NCBI RefSeq assembly: GCF_001639295.1
Contig: NZ_LWMV01000191.1
Coordinates: forward strand, 1-50,480
Reading direction: 5' to 3'
Length of the DNA: 50,480 nt
Origin: Methanobrevibacter curvatus
GTDB lineage: Archaea; Methanobacteriota; Methanobacteria; Methanobacteriales; Methanobacteriaceae
Shown here: positions 39,220 to 48,799 of the stretch, piece after piece
How positions within the stretch are numbered: the stretch's first letter is position 1
Layout: each line of letters opens with the position of its first letter
The notes under the pieces: model-generated
What the model saw: the letters and a program-made list of their open reading frames with translations, nothing else
The model's database searches: none
Told to the model about the DNA's origin: nothing
Position numbers and translations under genes: made by a program

Positions 39220-39585
39220 ATGGTAAGAAAAAATACCAAAACCAATCCTAATCTTGTTCAAATTATAAGAACTCTTAAAGACAAATCCCATAGTGAAGAT
39301 GTAGCTATTTGGATCAATGTTGCTAAGAAATTAGAAAGATCTACTCGTAGTTATCCTGATGTTAATCTATCAAAAATAAATAGATATTCTGCTGATGGGG
39401 AAACTGTTTTAATTCCAGGAAAAGTTTTATCCGATGGAGTTTTAGATCATAAAGTTAATGTTGTTGCTTTAAAATTTTCTGAATCAGCCAGTACAAAAAT
39501 TGAAAATGCTGGTGGAAAAACTATTTCACTTACTGAAATATTGGAAGAAAACCCAAAGGGAAACAATATAAAAATTTTAGAATAG
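39220..39585 (+). CDS. rpl18e: Large-subunit ribosomal protein eL18
   Basis: A 121-residue eL18. NTKTNPNLVQIIRTLKDKSHSEDVAIW and VLIPGKVLSDGVLDHKVNVVAL are typical. GGAGGATA precedes the ATG, four bases after the rpoD stop. A 224-bp AT-rich gap with TTTAATTAAG-like repeats separates it from rpl13. Confidence 0.97.
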   Translation: MVRKNTKTNPNLVQIIRTLKDKSHSEDVAIWINVAKKLERSTRSYPDVNLSKINRYSADGETVLIPGKVLSDGVLDHKVNVVALKFSESASTKIENAGGKTISLTEILEENPKGNNIKILE

Positions 39586-39809
39586 GTTATTAGAGATTTA
39601 ATCATATAATTATAGATTTAATTAACTTTTATACTATTTAATTAAGCTTAATATTTAATTAAGCCTTTAACTATTTAATTAAGTTATTCTATAATATTTA
39701 ATAAGCTTTTTATTAATATTTAATTAATTTTAATATTAAATTAAGTTATTTTATTATATTTTATTATTGTATTTCTCAATATCTTATTAATTAACATATA
39801 GGTGTAATA

Positions 39810-40232
39810 ATGATTATTAATGGTGAAGGTCATATTTTAGGAAGACTTGCAAGTATTATTAGCAAAAAACTTCTTGAAGGAGAAGAAATCATTGTGTTAA
39901 ATGCTGAAAAAATAATGCTTACAGGTAATAAAGAATGGGCCTATGCAAAATATAAACAAAGAGTGGATAGAGCAAGTATTTCAAATCCACGTGATATGGG
40001 ACCTAAATATCCTAGAATGCCTGAAGAAATTTTTAGAAGAACTGTAAGGGGAATGTTGCCTTTTAAAAAATCTAAAGGAAAAGATGCTTTTAGAGGTTTA
40101 AAAGCATTTGTAGGTGTTCCAAAAGAATTTAAAGATGTCGAGCTAAATAATGTTCCTCAAGCTCAGTTTTCTGATGTTAAAAAAGGAATTGAATTAGGAG
40201 AAATTTCAAAGCTTTTAGGGGCTAAATTTTAA
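39810..40232 (+). CDS. rpl13: Large-subunit ribosomal protein uL13
   Basis: A 140-residue uL13, an early 50S assembly protein. [29 protein letters not shown] and [21 protein letters not shown] are characteristic. AGGTG precedes the ATG; rps9 follows after 36 bp. Confidence 0.98.
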   Translation: MIINGEGHILGRLASIISKKLLEGEEIIVLNAEKIMLTGNKEWAYAKYKQRVDRASISNPRDMGPKYPRMPEEIFRRTVRGMLPFKKSKGKDAFRGLKAFVGVPKEFKDVELNNVPQAQFSDVKKGIELGEISKLLGAKF

Positions 40233-40268
40233 GAATTTCTTTAATTTAAATATTATGGATGTGGAATT

Positions 40269-40670
40269 ATGGTAGATGTTATTCATACAAGCGGTAAGCG
40301 TAAAACAGCTATTGCACGTGGAACTGTTAGAAAAGGTAAAGGAAGAGTTAGAATTAATAAGGTTCCTATTGAACTATACTCTCCAGAACTTGCAAGGTTA
40401 AAATTACAAGAACCTTTAGCCATTGCTGGTGACATAGTTGATGATTTAGATATTAATGTTAAAGTCATCGGCGGAGGAGTTATGGGTCAAGCTGAAGCTG
40501 CTCGTATGGTTATTGCTAAAGGTTTAGTTCAATGGACCAATGATGTGGATTTAAAAGAAAAATATATTCAGTATGATAGAACCATGTTAGTTGGAGACCC
40601 GAGACGTTCTGAACCTAAAAAATACGGCGGTCCTGGAGCAAGAGCTCGTAAACAAAAGAGTTACCGTTAA
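40269..40670 (+). CDS. rps9: Small-subunit ribosomal protein uS9
   Basis: A 133-residue uS9 whose C-terminal Arg tail contacts P-site t[27 protein letters not shown] opens it and RARKQKSYR ends it with the conserved final Arg. A pure T-run follows its stop by about 28 bp. Confidence 0.98.
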   Translation: MVDVIHTSGKRKTAIARGTVRKGKGRVRINKVPIELYSPELARLKLQEPLAIAGDIVDDLDINVKVIGGGVMGQAEAARMVIAKGLVQWTNDVDLKEKYIQYDRTMLVGDPRRSEPKKYGGPGARARKQKSYR

Positions 40671-40697
40671 TTTAAAATTATAAATATTGATTATGTA

Positions 40698-40715
40698 TTT
40701 TTTTTTTTTTTTTTT
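40698..40715 (+). terminator. U-tract terminator after rps9
   Basis: An uninterrupted run of 18 T in the coding strand without an obvious stem. Archaeal polymerase stops at such U-tracts, so this is a likely end or attenuation point between rps9 and rpoN. Confidence 0.55.
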
Positions 40716-40866
40716 AATTATACATTATGAATTTCAATATTTATTTTTTTAATATTTTTTAAATTTTTTAATATTTATTTTTTTTAATTACTATGTAATT
40801 TTAAAATTTTATTTCATATTTTATTTTCTTAATTTTAAATATTCAATCATTAAAAGAAGTTTTAAC

Positions 40867-41037
40867 ATGATACCAGTTAGATGTTTAAGTTGCGGTAAAC
40901 CAGTTTCAGCATTTTTTGAGGAATATCAAAATAGAGTAGCTGATGGTGAAAGCAAAAAAGATATTTTAGATGATTTAGGGCTGAAGAGATATTGTTGTAG
41001 AAGAATGTTTATTACTCATGTTGAAACATGGGAATAA
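40867..41037 (+). CDS. rpoN: RNA polymerase subunit Rpo10 (RpoN)
   Basis: A 56-residue zinc protein of the polymerase assembly platform, contacting Rpo3. IPVRCLSCGKPVS holds C6-x2-C9, and RYCCRRMFITHVE holds the paired Cys 43-44 of the zinc site, an exact match to the archaeal/Rpb10 pattern. It is short enough to be missed by length filters. Confidence 0.96.
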   Translation: MIPVRCLSCGKPVSAFFEEYQNRVADGESKKDILDDLGLKRYCCRRMFITHVETWE

Positions 41038-41109
41038 GTTTACAGAATTTATAATTTAATTTATAGTTTAATTTATTTTTAAATTAATTCATTTTACTTA
41101 GGAGATAAT

Positions 41110-41289
41110 ATGGCAACTAAATTAAATAGATTTGAAAAAGCAAGAATTTTAGGTGCAAGAGCATTACAACTTTCTTTAGGTGCTAGACCTAAGGTTAAAA
41201 TAACTGATTCTATTGATCCAATAGATATTGCGAAAAAAGAATTAGAAGAAGATGTTTTGCCTTTAGAAGTAAAACATCCAGAAGAATAA
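41110..41289 (+). CDS. rpoK: RNA polymerase subunit Rpo6 (RpoK)
   Basis: A 59-residue Rpo6, counterpart of eukaryal Rpb6 and bacterial omega, which clamps the largest subunit. [21 protein letters not shown] and the following [11 protein letters not shown] are the conserved core. GGAGATA precedes the ATG. Missed by length filters. Confidence 0.95.
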   Translation: MATKLNRFEKARILGARALQLSLGARPKVKITDSIDPIDIAKKELEEDVLPLEVKHPEE

Positions 41290-41943
41290 TTTTTATATTT
41301 TATTTTAAATGCGATTTATATTTTAATTTGATGTGAGTTATATATTTTTATTTAAAATCTTTAAGTTTATATACTTATAAATTAATACATTTATATATCA
41401 ATATACTTATATGTCATCTATATTATAATTTAAATTTCAGACTATATTATTTTTAGATAATCTAATAATCAACCACTAACTTTTATTCTATTAGACTCTA
41501 ATTATAAAAAGATAGTTATCAATCTTAATTTTTTGCATAAGTAATTTAAAAATTTTTTCAATAAACGATTTTTAATATTCAAAGTATTGCTTTAATATCT
41601 AATTGATTTTTATAATTAATTATTTTAATGTTATAATGATTTAATTAGTTTATTTGCAATTGTATATTTAATTAATGTTTTTTTCTTTGAATTTAATTTT
41701 ACTTAAGCTTTTAAAAACAACATTATATTAAATGATATTTTTTTAATTAGTTTTTTGATAAGATTATTAGAATTTTTATTTTAAAATTTTTATTTTGAAT
41801 AAAATTAATTTAAAAAATATTAATTTAAAAAGTATTAATTTAAAAAGTATCAATCTAAAAAATATTTATTTTAATAATTTGCATTTTTTTATAAAAAAAA
41901 TTTTAACATGTTTAAATGAATTTGTTAATTTTATGGTGTTTTT
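41290..41943. other. Long intergenic region upstream of enolase
   Basis: 654 bp of AT-rich DNA with no ORF above about 20 codons. TATA-like strings occur near 41365 and 41395, and a 15-bp tandem array lies at 41806-41865. An eno promoter is expected here, but I cannot single one out. Confidence 0.45.
41806..41865 (+). repeat. Tandem 15-bp repeat upstream of enolase
   Basis: Four copies of TAATTTAAAAAGTAT (with AAATAT and CAATCT variants) lie head to tail about 80-140 bp before the eno start. Simple slippage is a sufficient explanation. Confidence 0.85.
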
Positions 41944-43191
41944 ATGGATAGTATAATCGAAGATGTTCGTGTAAGAAAAATCTTGGATAGTAGAGGAAAT
42001 CCCACTGTCGAAGTAGATATTATTACATGGAACGGTTTTGGAAGAGTAGCAGCTCCAAGTGGGGCGAGTACTGGATCTAATGAAGTAGCAGCTTTTCCTC
42101 AAGGTGGAGTAGATGAAGTGATTACTGATGTAGAAGATTTAATTTCATCTGAACTCATTGGAATGGATAGTGAAGATTTGACAGATATTGATTCTGTTTT
42201 GAAAGAAATTGATGGAACTGATGATTATTCAAATATTGGAGGAAATACTGCTGTTGCAGTATCAATGGCTGTTGCAAAAGCAGCAGCATCTTCATATTCT
42301 CTTCCATTGTATAGGTATTTAGGTGGAAACTTTAAAAATGAAATTCCTTATCCTTTAGGAAATATTTTAAATGGTGGAGCTCATGCAGGAATTCATGCTC
42401 CAGACATACAAGAGTTTTTAGTTGTACCAGTTTCTGCAAAGAATATTTCAGAAGCTATTTTCGCTAATGTTGCAGTACACAAACGTTTAAAAGAGCTTAT
42501 TCAAGAAAAAGACAAAAATTTCACTGGAGGAAAAGGTGATGAAGGTGGATGGGTTCCTAATATCAGCAATTATGATGCATTAGAAATTCAACATCAAGCT
42601 TGTGAAGAAATTGGTGATGAGATTGGAATTACAATCAAACCTTCCTTAGATTTAGCAGCATCTGAGTTATGGGATTCTTCTGTTGAAAAATATGTTTATG
42701 GTCAAGATAATATTTCAAGAGATAGTGGTGAACAAATTGAATATGTAAAAGAAATCATAGAAACCTATGGCATGTTTTATGTTGAAGATCCATTTGATGA
42801 AGCAGATTTTGATGGTTTTGCTCAATTAACCAAAGCTGTTGGTGATAAATGTCTTATTGTCGGAGATGACAGCTTTGTTACAAATAAAAACCTTTTAGCT
42901 AAAGGAATAGAATTAAAAGCAGGAAATGGTATTATTATTAAACCTAATCAAATAGGTTCTTTATCTGCCACTTATGAAACTGTTAAATTAGCAAAAGAAA
43001 ATAATATAACTCCTATTGTTTCTCATCGCTCTGGTGAAACTACTGATGAAACCATTGCCCATTTAGCTGTAGCATTTTCCGCACCATTAATTAAAACTGG
43101 TGCTGTTGGTGGAGAAAGAATAGCTAAGTTAAATGAATTAATTAGAATTGAAGAAGAGCTAGCCAATCCATCAATGGCTAAATTTGATTAA
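41944..43191 (+). CDS. eno: Enolase (phosphopyruvate hydratase)
   Basis: A 415-residue enolase interconverting 2-phosphoglycerate and phosphoenolpyruvate in gluconeogenesis and glycolysis. [17 protein letters not shown], the loop [27 protein letters not shown] with a metal ligand, and [19 protein letters not shown] are all present. GGTG precedes the ATG at 41944. Its place between rpoK and rps2 is conserved in archaea. Confidence 0.98.
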   Translation: MDSIIEDVRVRKILDSRGNPTVEVDIITWNGFGRVAAPSGASTGSNEVAAFPQGGVDEVITDVEDLISSELIGMDSEDLTDIDSVLKEIDGTDDYSNIGGNTAVAVSMAVAKAAASSYSLPLYRYLGGNFKNEIPYPLGNILNGGAHAGIHAPDIQEFLVVPVSAKNISEAIFANVAVHKRLKELIQEKDKNFTGGKGDEGGWVPNISNYDALEIQHQACEEIGDEIGITIKPSLDLAASELWDSSVEKYVYGQDNISRDSGEQIEYVKEIIETYGMFYVEDPFDEADFDGFAQLTKAVGDKCLIVGDDSFVTNKNLLAKGIELKAGNGIIIKPNQIGSLSATYETVKLAKENNITPIVSHRSGETTDETIAHLAVAFSAPLIKTGAVGGERIAKLNELIRIEEELANPSMAKFD

Positions 43192-43249
43192 ATTTTTTAT
43201 TAATTTATTATTATTTCTCATAAATTTTTTCCCTTTTGGGTTTGATATT

Positions 43250-43444
43250 ATGGTAAAAATTGAAATAGATTACAATAAGTGTGAAGGATCAGACTGTGGT
43301 GAATGTGTAGATGCTTGTCCAATGGAAGTTTTAGTTCTTGAGGGAGATAAAGTTGTTATTGTTGACCCTGAAGAATGTAGTGTCTGTGAAGTTTGTATGG
43401 ATGTCTGTCCAGAAGAATGTATTGAAGTAGAAGATGATGAATAA
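43250..43444 (+). CDS. 2[4Fe-4S]-type ferredoxin
   Basis: A 64-residue ferredoxin. The second cluster motif is canonical (C-x2-C-x2-C-x3-C-P in CSVCEVCMDVCP); the first has one longer spacing, C-x4-C-x2-C-x3-C-P (KCEGSDCGECVDACP). It is very acidic, as usual for electron carriers. Partner enzymes are unknown. The frame reaches back to 43184 inside eno with a hydrophobic leader, which is not credible; ATG 43250 is chosen. Confidence 0.9.
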   Translation: MVKIEIDYNKCEGSDCGECVDACPMEVLVLEGDKVVIVDPEECSVCEVCMDVCPEECIEVEDDE

Positions 43445-43717
43445 TTATTTTTGATTTTTAAAAATTTTTAAATTTAAATCAACTGTTGATTATTTTAAAT
43501 TATAATAACTTTTAAATTTTTAGATTTTTTTTTAAAATGGATATTTTTTAAATTAGTTATTTAGATTTTAAAATCTGTTATTTAGAAAATTTTTTATTTA
43601 AAAAATAGTATTTTATGAAGTTAGTTTTTTTTTAAAATAAATTTACTTTAAAAAATCATAGTTTAAAATCATTTCACGTTAAATTTTTTTTATGATAAAT
43701 GAATATAGGAAGGTAAT

Positions 43718-44320
43718 ATGTCAGAATTATTAATACCCTTAGATAAGTACTTAGCTGCTGGGTTACATATTGGAACTCAGCAAAAAACTCATGATATGGA
43801 AAAATACATTTACAGAGTTAGACAAGATGGTTTATATGTATTAGATATTAATAAAACCAATGAGAGAATTCTTGCAGCAGCAAAATTCTTATCAAAATAT
43901 GACCCTGAAGATATTTTGGTTGTTTCAACAAGACAGTACGGTCAAGCACCAGTTAAAAAGTTTGGAGAGATTATTGGAACTAAAACCATTCCAGGTAGAT
44001 TTATTCCAGGTTCATTAACAAACCCTAAGTATGCTAAATTTATAGAACCAAAAGTAATTGTTGTAACTGACCCAAGATCTGATGCTCAGGCAATATTAGA
44101 GTCTAAACAAATTGGGGTGCCTATTGTAGGTTTATGTGATACTGAAAACCTCTTAAGTACTGTAGATTTAACTATTCCTGTTAATAATAAAGGTAGAAAA
44201 GCTATTGCATTAGTTTATTGGTTATTGGCAAGAGAAATCAAAAAAATTAGAGAAGAAATAGTTTTAACTGAAGATGAAGAATGGGAAGTCAAATCAGAAG
44301 ACTTTGAACATCAATTCTAA
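43718..44320 (+). CDS. rps2: Small-subunit ribosomal protein uS2
   Basis: A 200-residue uS2 at the back of the 30S subunit. [40 protein letters not shown] and [11 protein letters not shown] plus [11 protein letters not shown] are typical of archaeal uS2/SA proteins. AGGAAGG precedes the ATG. The C-terminus is mildly acidic. Confidence 0.98.
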   Translation: MSELLIPLDKYLAAGLHIGTQQKTHDMEKYIYRVRQDGLYVLDINKTNERILAAAKFLSKYDPEDILVVSTRQYGQAPVKKFGEIIGTKTIPGRFIPGSLTNPKYAKFIEPKVIVVTDPRSDAQAILESKQIGVPIVGLCDTENLLSTVDLTIPVNNKGRKAIALVYWLLAREIKKIREEIVLTEDEEWEVKSEDFEHQF

Positions 44321-44361
44321 TTTTAGCATTTAAAAATAAGTGTTAATAGCTTAAGAGTTGT

Positions 44362-44451
44362 TTTAATAAATTTAATAGATTTAACAAATTTAATAAATTT
44401 AATAGATTTAACAAATTTAATAGATTTAATAAATTTAATAAATTTAATAAT
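44362..44451 (+). repeat. 10-bp tandem repeat after rps2
   Basis: About nine degenerate copies of a decamer close to AATTTAATAA (with AGATTTAACA variants) fill the gap between rps2 and the MEMO gene. The periodicity matches the helical turn, but slippage in AT-rich DNA is the simplest reading. Confidence 0.8.
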
Positions 44452-44544
44452 TTTTATAATTTTAATTATTATTTTAATCTTTTAAATTTTTAGTAATTTT
44501 CAAATTAATTTTCATCTTAATTAACTCATATTTATAGTGAAAAA

Positions 44545-45444
44545 ATGAAAAGGAAAGCAGCTGTTGCTGGAACATTTTATTATGAAAATCCTCAAAATTT
44601 AATTAAATCAATTGAAGATAATTTTTTAGATGGTTTAGGCGTAGGATATATTCCTAAATTTAATAATAATAATAATAATAATAATATCAATCATGACACT
44701 AATAGCAATAAGGATAGAATAAATAAAAAGAATATTTATGGTTTAATTGCACCACATGCTGGTCATTATTATTCTGGTTCTATTGCAAGTCATGCTTACA
44801 CAGCCATTGTTGAAAATGGCTTTCCAGAGACATTTATTATTATTTGTCCCAACCACACAGGTTTTGGAAATGCACCAATTTCTGTATCTGATGAAGAATT
44901 ATGGGAAACTCCTTTAGGGGAAGTTGAAATAGATAAAGAATTTGCTGAAAATTTAATATCTCAATCTGAGTTTATTTCAAATGATTCTTATGCACATTTA
45001 AGAGAACACAGCTGTGAAGTTCACTTGCCATTTTTACAGTATTTTTCAAAGGATTTTAAAATAGTTCCAATTGTAATGTCTGTTCAAAACCTTGAATCTA
45101 TTGATATTTTATCTAATGCATTATTTAACACAATAGAATCTACAAAAAGATCAGTTACCATTATTGGGAGTAGTGATTTCAGTCATTATGTTTCTGGAGA
45201 TTCTGCTAACGAGTTAGATAAATTGGTTATTGATGAAATAGCTAACTTTAACCCATTGAAAATTTTAGATTTAATAGAAAAATACAATATTTCAATATGT
45301 GGATTTGGATCAATTATTGTTACAATGATTGTTTCTAATAAATTAGGTTCAAATAAATTTAATTTATTGAAATATGGAAATAGTGGGGATGTTTCAGGAG
45401 ATTACAATTCTGTTGTTGCTTACTTATCTGGCACATTTGAATAA
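44545..45444 (+). CDS. MEMO-family protein (AmmeMemoRadiSam system protein B) with Asn insert
   Basis: A 299-residue MEMO1 homolog, related in fold to nonheme-iron dioxygenases; in prokaryotes it is grouped with AMMECR1 and a radical SAM protein. RKAAVAGTFYYENPQNL, LIAPHAGHYYSGSIASHAY (His71 region), EHSCEVHLPFLQYF and IIGSSDFSHYVSG are conserved. Residues 40-62 are an Asn-rich insert coded by an AAT run, placed before the first conserved His. The biochemical role is unclear. The neighbours AMMECR1 and radical SAM are not in this window. Confidence 0.88.
   Translation: MKRKAAVAGTFYYENPQNLIKSIEDNFLDGLGVGYIPKFNNNNNNNNINHDTNSNKDRINKKNIYGLIAPHAGHYYSGSIASHAYTAIVENGFPETFIIICPNHTGFGNAPISVSDEELWETPLGEVEIDKEFAENLISQSEFISNDSYAHLREHSCEVHLPFLQYFSKDFKIVPIVMSVQNLESIDILSNALFNTIESTKRSVTIIGSSDFSHYVSGDSANELDKLVIDEIANFNPLKILDLIEKYNISICGFGSIIVTMIVSNKLGSNKFNLLKYGNSGDVSGDYNSVVAYLSGTFE
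44662..44686 (+). repeat. AAT microsatellite inside the MEMO gene
   Basis: Eight consecutive AAT triplets coding eight Asn (residues 40-47), in frame. Same type as the run in the SelA-like gene 33 kb away. Confidence 0.9.
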
Positions 45445-45611
45445 TGTTCTAAAAATAGCATTGTAAAATTTATATTCCTCTAATTATTGAAAAATTAAAA
45501 TAAATATCAATTAAAATAATTAAAATTAATATTAAATCTATTTAAATATCAATTAGACATTAATTAAATTATAATTAAATAACTAATTAAATTATATTAA
45601 ATATTTACTGT

Positions 45612-45656
45612 CTATTAAATAGCTGATCTATTAAATAGCTGATCTATTAAATAATT
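45612..45656 (+). repeat. 16-bp tandem repeat before mevalonate kinase
   Basis: Two exact copies of CTATTAAATAGCTGAT and a partial third lie in the 296-bp gap before mvk. Each unit contains the near-palindrome TATTAAATA. Confidence 0.85.
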
Positions 45657-45740
45657 AGTTAAATAATTAATTAAATTATACTAAATATTAGCTATATTAA
45701 TTAAAAATAATTAAATTTAAATTAAATAAAGGTAATTTTT

Positions 45741-46706
45741 ATGGAATCCGTTGCGTCAGCACCTGGAAAGACAATTCTTTTTGGAGAACATGCAGTTGTA
45801 TATAATCAACCAGCAATAGCAGCTGCTGTTGATAAAAGAGCTATTGTTACTATCAAAGACAATCCTAAAGGAGTTACAACATTTAGATCTGATGATTTAG
45901 GCTTTGAAGCAGAGTTAGATACTAGGAAAAAAACTTATAAATTAATTAAAGGAAAGCCTGGAATAATTCGTTATGTTTTAGAAATTTTAAATAAATGGCA
46001 TGATGAACATACTCCAATTGATGTAAAATTGTCTTTAAATATTCCTATTGGTTCAGGTTTAGGTTCATCTGCGGCTGTTACAGTTGCAACATTAGCTGCA
46101 CTATACAATTACACAGGATTCCCATTTAATAAAAGAGTTTTAGCCAATGAAGCCCATAAAATTGAACAAAGTGTTCAAGGAATGGCTAGTCCTTTAGATA
46201 CTGCTGTAAGTACTTTTGGTGGGCTTGTTTATTTATCTCGAGAAAAAGAAATATCTAAATTTAACACTGATATTAAATCAAACTTTGTTATAGGATACAC
46301 TAATAAAAAAGGTAACACTGGACAAATTGTTAAGTCAGTTAAATTTTTAAAGAATAAACATCCACGAATATTAGATTCAATTATAAAGACTATTGGTAAA
46401 GCTACAGATGAAGCTAAAGATGCTTTAATGACTGACAATAACTCTAAATTAGGTGAATTAATGAATATAAATCAAGGATTGCTAGATTCTTTAGGAATCA
46501 ATACTTATGAACTCAGTAGAATGATTTATACTGCAAGAGGAAATGGGGCAATCGGTGCTAAAATTACTGGGGCTGGTGGTGGAGGCAGTATTTTAGCTTT
46601 GGTTCCTAAAAATGCAGAAAAAGTTTTTAATGCCTTAAAAGTTGAAGATAATGCATTAATAGCTAAAATCACTCAAAAAGGTGCTTTAGCAAAGGTTCGT
46701 GAATAA
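45741..46706 (+). CDS. mvk: Mevalonate kinase
   Basis: A 321-residue GHMP kinase phosphorylating mevalonate for isoprenoid and archaeal lipid synthesis. ASAPGKTILFGEHAVVYNQPAI is the N-terminal motif, PIGSGLGSSAAVT (102-114) the ATP loop, and KITGAGGGGSILALVP the C-terminal GHMP motif; MASPLDTAVSTFGG holds the catalytic Asp. It heads a run with ipk and fni. AAGGTAA precedes the ATG. Confidence 0.97.
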   Translation: MESVASAPGKTILFGEHAVVYNQPAIAAAVDKRAIVTIKDNPKGVTTFRSDDLGFEAELDTRKKTYKLIKGKPGIIRYVLEILNKWHDEHTPIDVKLSLNIPIGSGLGSSAAVTVATLAALYNYTGFPFNKRVLANEAHKIEQSVQGMASPLDTAVSTFGGLVYLSREKEISKFNTDIKSNFVIGYTNKKGNTGQIVKSVKFLKNKHPRILDSIIKTIGKATDEAKDALMTDNNSKLGELMNINQGLLDSLGINTYELSRMIYTARGNGAIGAKITGAGGGGSILALVPKNAEKVFNALKVEDNALIAKITQKGALAKVRE

Positions 46707-46724
46707 TTTTCATTTGGTGCTTTA

Positions 46725-47531
46725 ATGATTATTTTAAAATTAGGTGGAAGTGTAATAACTGATAAAAATTCTTTGACTGCTAAATTAGACTTTGACAACT
46801 TAAATCGAATAGCTGTTGAAATATCAAATTATCTTAAAAGTTATGACTCTAAACTCATAATAATTCACGGTGCAGGGTCTTTTGGTCATCCTCCAGCAAA
46901 AAAATACAAAATTGGAGAGAAATTTAATTTAAGCAATTACCAAAAAAAAAGAATTGGATTTTCTCAAACTCAATTGGCTGTTAAAACATTAAATTCACAG
47001 GTTTTAAATGTTTTAATTAAAAATAATATTCCTGCAGTTTCTATCCAAACATCATCTATATTAACTACAAATAATAAAAGAATAGACAGTTTTAATATAG
47101 ATTTAGTTAATAAATATTTAGATGAAGGATATGTTCCAGTATTGTATGGCGATGTTGCAATAGATAAATCTCTTAAAATGGCTGTTGTATCTGGAGATCA
47201 GATAATAACTTATTTAGGAAAGTATTTAAATCCCGATAAAATAATTTTAGCCAGTGATGTTGATGGGGTTTACAATAAGAACCCTAAAACAAATAGTGAT
47301 GCTAAATTATTTAAATGTCTTTCTTCATTAAAAGACTTAGAACAATTTGATTCCACTACAAATATTGATGTGACTGGAGGAATGATTGGAAAAATAAGAG
47401 AATTGTTAGAGCTTTCTAAAGAGGGAGTAGATTCATTTGTTATAAATGCAAATACAAAAAATAATATATTCAATATTTTAAATGATGATGAGGTTAATGG
47501 AACTTTGATAACAAATAAATGTAATAAATAG
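46725..47531 (+). CDS. ipk: Isopentenyl phosphate kinase
   Basis: A 268-residue amino acid kinase fold protein that turns isopentenyl phosphate into isopentenyl diphosphate in the archaeal mevalonate variant. KLGGSVITDK (5-14) binds phosphate, and the family-specific His55 sits in HGAGSFGHP (48-56), which distinguishes IPK from other kinases of the fold. VTGGMIGKIRELLEL is the C-terminal motif. It follows mvk by 18 bp, so co-transcription is likely. GGTG precedes the ATG. Confidence 0.95.
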   Translation: MIILKLGGSVITDKNSLTAKLDFDNLNRIAVEISNYLKSYDSKLIIIHGAGSFGHPPAKKYKIGEKFNLSNYQKKRIGFSQTQLAVKTLNSQVLNVLIKNNIPAVSIQTSSILTTNNKRIDSFNIDLVNKYLDEGYVPVLYGDVAIDKSLKMAVVSGDQIITYLGKYLNPDKIILASDVDGVYNKNPKTNSDAKLFKCLSSLKDLEQFDSTTNIDVTGGMIGKIRELLELSKEGVDSFVINANTKNNIFNILNDDEVNGTLITNKCNK

Positions 47532-47745
47532 GAGATATAATAATACAAATATTAATAATGCAAGTATTAATATATAAGTACAGTCTACGAGTATATAATA
47601 ATGTATAACAATAAGAGTATAATAAATAGGAAATATAATAAATAGATAAATAAATATTTGTATTCTAAATACATTTTAAATGAAAAATAAAATATGTGCA
47701 GGAAATATAAATAAATTATTTATTTAACACGAAAATGGAAAAATT

Positions 47746-48798
47746 ATGATTTCAGATAGAAAACTTGAACATTTACGTATTTGTAAACATCATGATGTTC
47801 AATATAAAAATAAAAGAACGGGCTTTCAAGATATAGAACTTATCCATAAAGCTTTACCAGAAATAGATCAGAAAGAAATAGATTTATCTTGCAAAGTTTT
47901 TGGTAAAAAATTAGAGTCTCCACTTTTTATAACGGCAATAACTGGTGGTCATCCTGCTGCATTGAAAATAAATAGGAGATTAGCCATTGCAGCTGAAGAG
48001 AAAAAAATAGCTTTAGGTATTGGAAGTCAAAGAGCAGCTGTTGAGAATCCACAATTAAGGGATACTTACACTGTTGCTAGAGAAAATGCACCTTCTACAT
48101 TATTAATTGGGAATATAGGTGCTCCACAAATAGATTATGCTAATAAAGCCATTGAAATACTTGATGCCGATATTTTAGCTATTCATCTAAATCCTTTACA
48201 GGAATCGATACAACCTGAAGGCGACTTAAATGCTAAAAATTACCTTCAATCTATAGAAAATATTGTAAATGACGTAGATGTGCCTGTTATGATAAAAGAA
48301 ACAGGAACTGGTGTTTCATCTACAGATGCAAAGGCTATAGAAGATACTGGGGTGAATTTTATTGATGTTGCTGGAGCTGGAGGAACCAGTTGGGCAGCAG
48401 TTGAAACTTATCGTTCAAAAGATAAGTATCTTGGCGAGCTATTTTGGGATTGGGGAATTCCAACAGCAGTAAGTACTGTTGAAGTTAGCCAAAATGTCAA
48501 TATTCCAGTAATTTCATCAGGCGGAATAAGATCTGGCTTAGATGCTGCAAAAGCCATAGCTTTAGGGGCTGATGCAGTTGGAATAGCTTTGCCCATGATG
48601 CAAGAAGCATTTAATGGGGTTAATGAAATAATTAATTATATTGATAAATTTAATAAATCTTTGGAAATTGCCATGTTTTTAGTTGGTGCCTCAAGCATTG
48701 AAGAATTAAAAAATGCAGATTTAGTTATAAAAGGCGAAACTAAAGAATGGTTAAATGAAAGAGGATTTAACACAAAAAAATATGCAAGGAGGAAATAA
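47746..48798 (+). CDS. fni: Isopentenyl-diphosphate delta-isomerase, type 2 (FMN)
   Basis: A 350-residue FMN- and NADPH-dependent isomerase that equilibrates IPP and [35 protein letters not shown] is the N-terminus; [41 protein letters not shown] and [23 protein letters not shown] are the FMN-binding barrel segments. It lies 214 bp after ipk and one base before the RNase J start codon, whose ribosome binding site lies within its end. Confidence 0.97.
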   Translation: MISDRKLEHLRICKHHDVQYKNKRTGFQDIELIHKALPEIDQKEIDLSCKVFGKKLESPLFITAITGGHPAALKINRRLAIAAEEKKIALGIGSQRAAVENPQLRDTYTVARENAPSTLLIGNIGAPQIDYANKAIEILDADILAIHLNPLQESIQPEGDLNAKNYLQSIENIVNDVDVPVMIKETGTGVSSTDAKAIEDTGVNFIDVAGAGGTSWAAVETYRSKDKYLGELFWDWGIPTAVSTVEVSQNVNIPVISSGGIRSGLDAAKAIALGADAVGIALPMMQEAFNGVNEIINYIDKFNKSLEIAMFLVGASSIEELKNADLVIKGETKEWLNERGFNTKKYARRK

Positions 48799-48799
48799 T

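Noticed and set aside
43184-43249. Hydrophobic N-terminal extension of the ferredoxin
   Set aside because: The upstream codons overlap eno and come from T-rich intergenic DNA; ATG 43250 gives the normal ferredoxin length.
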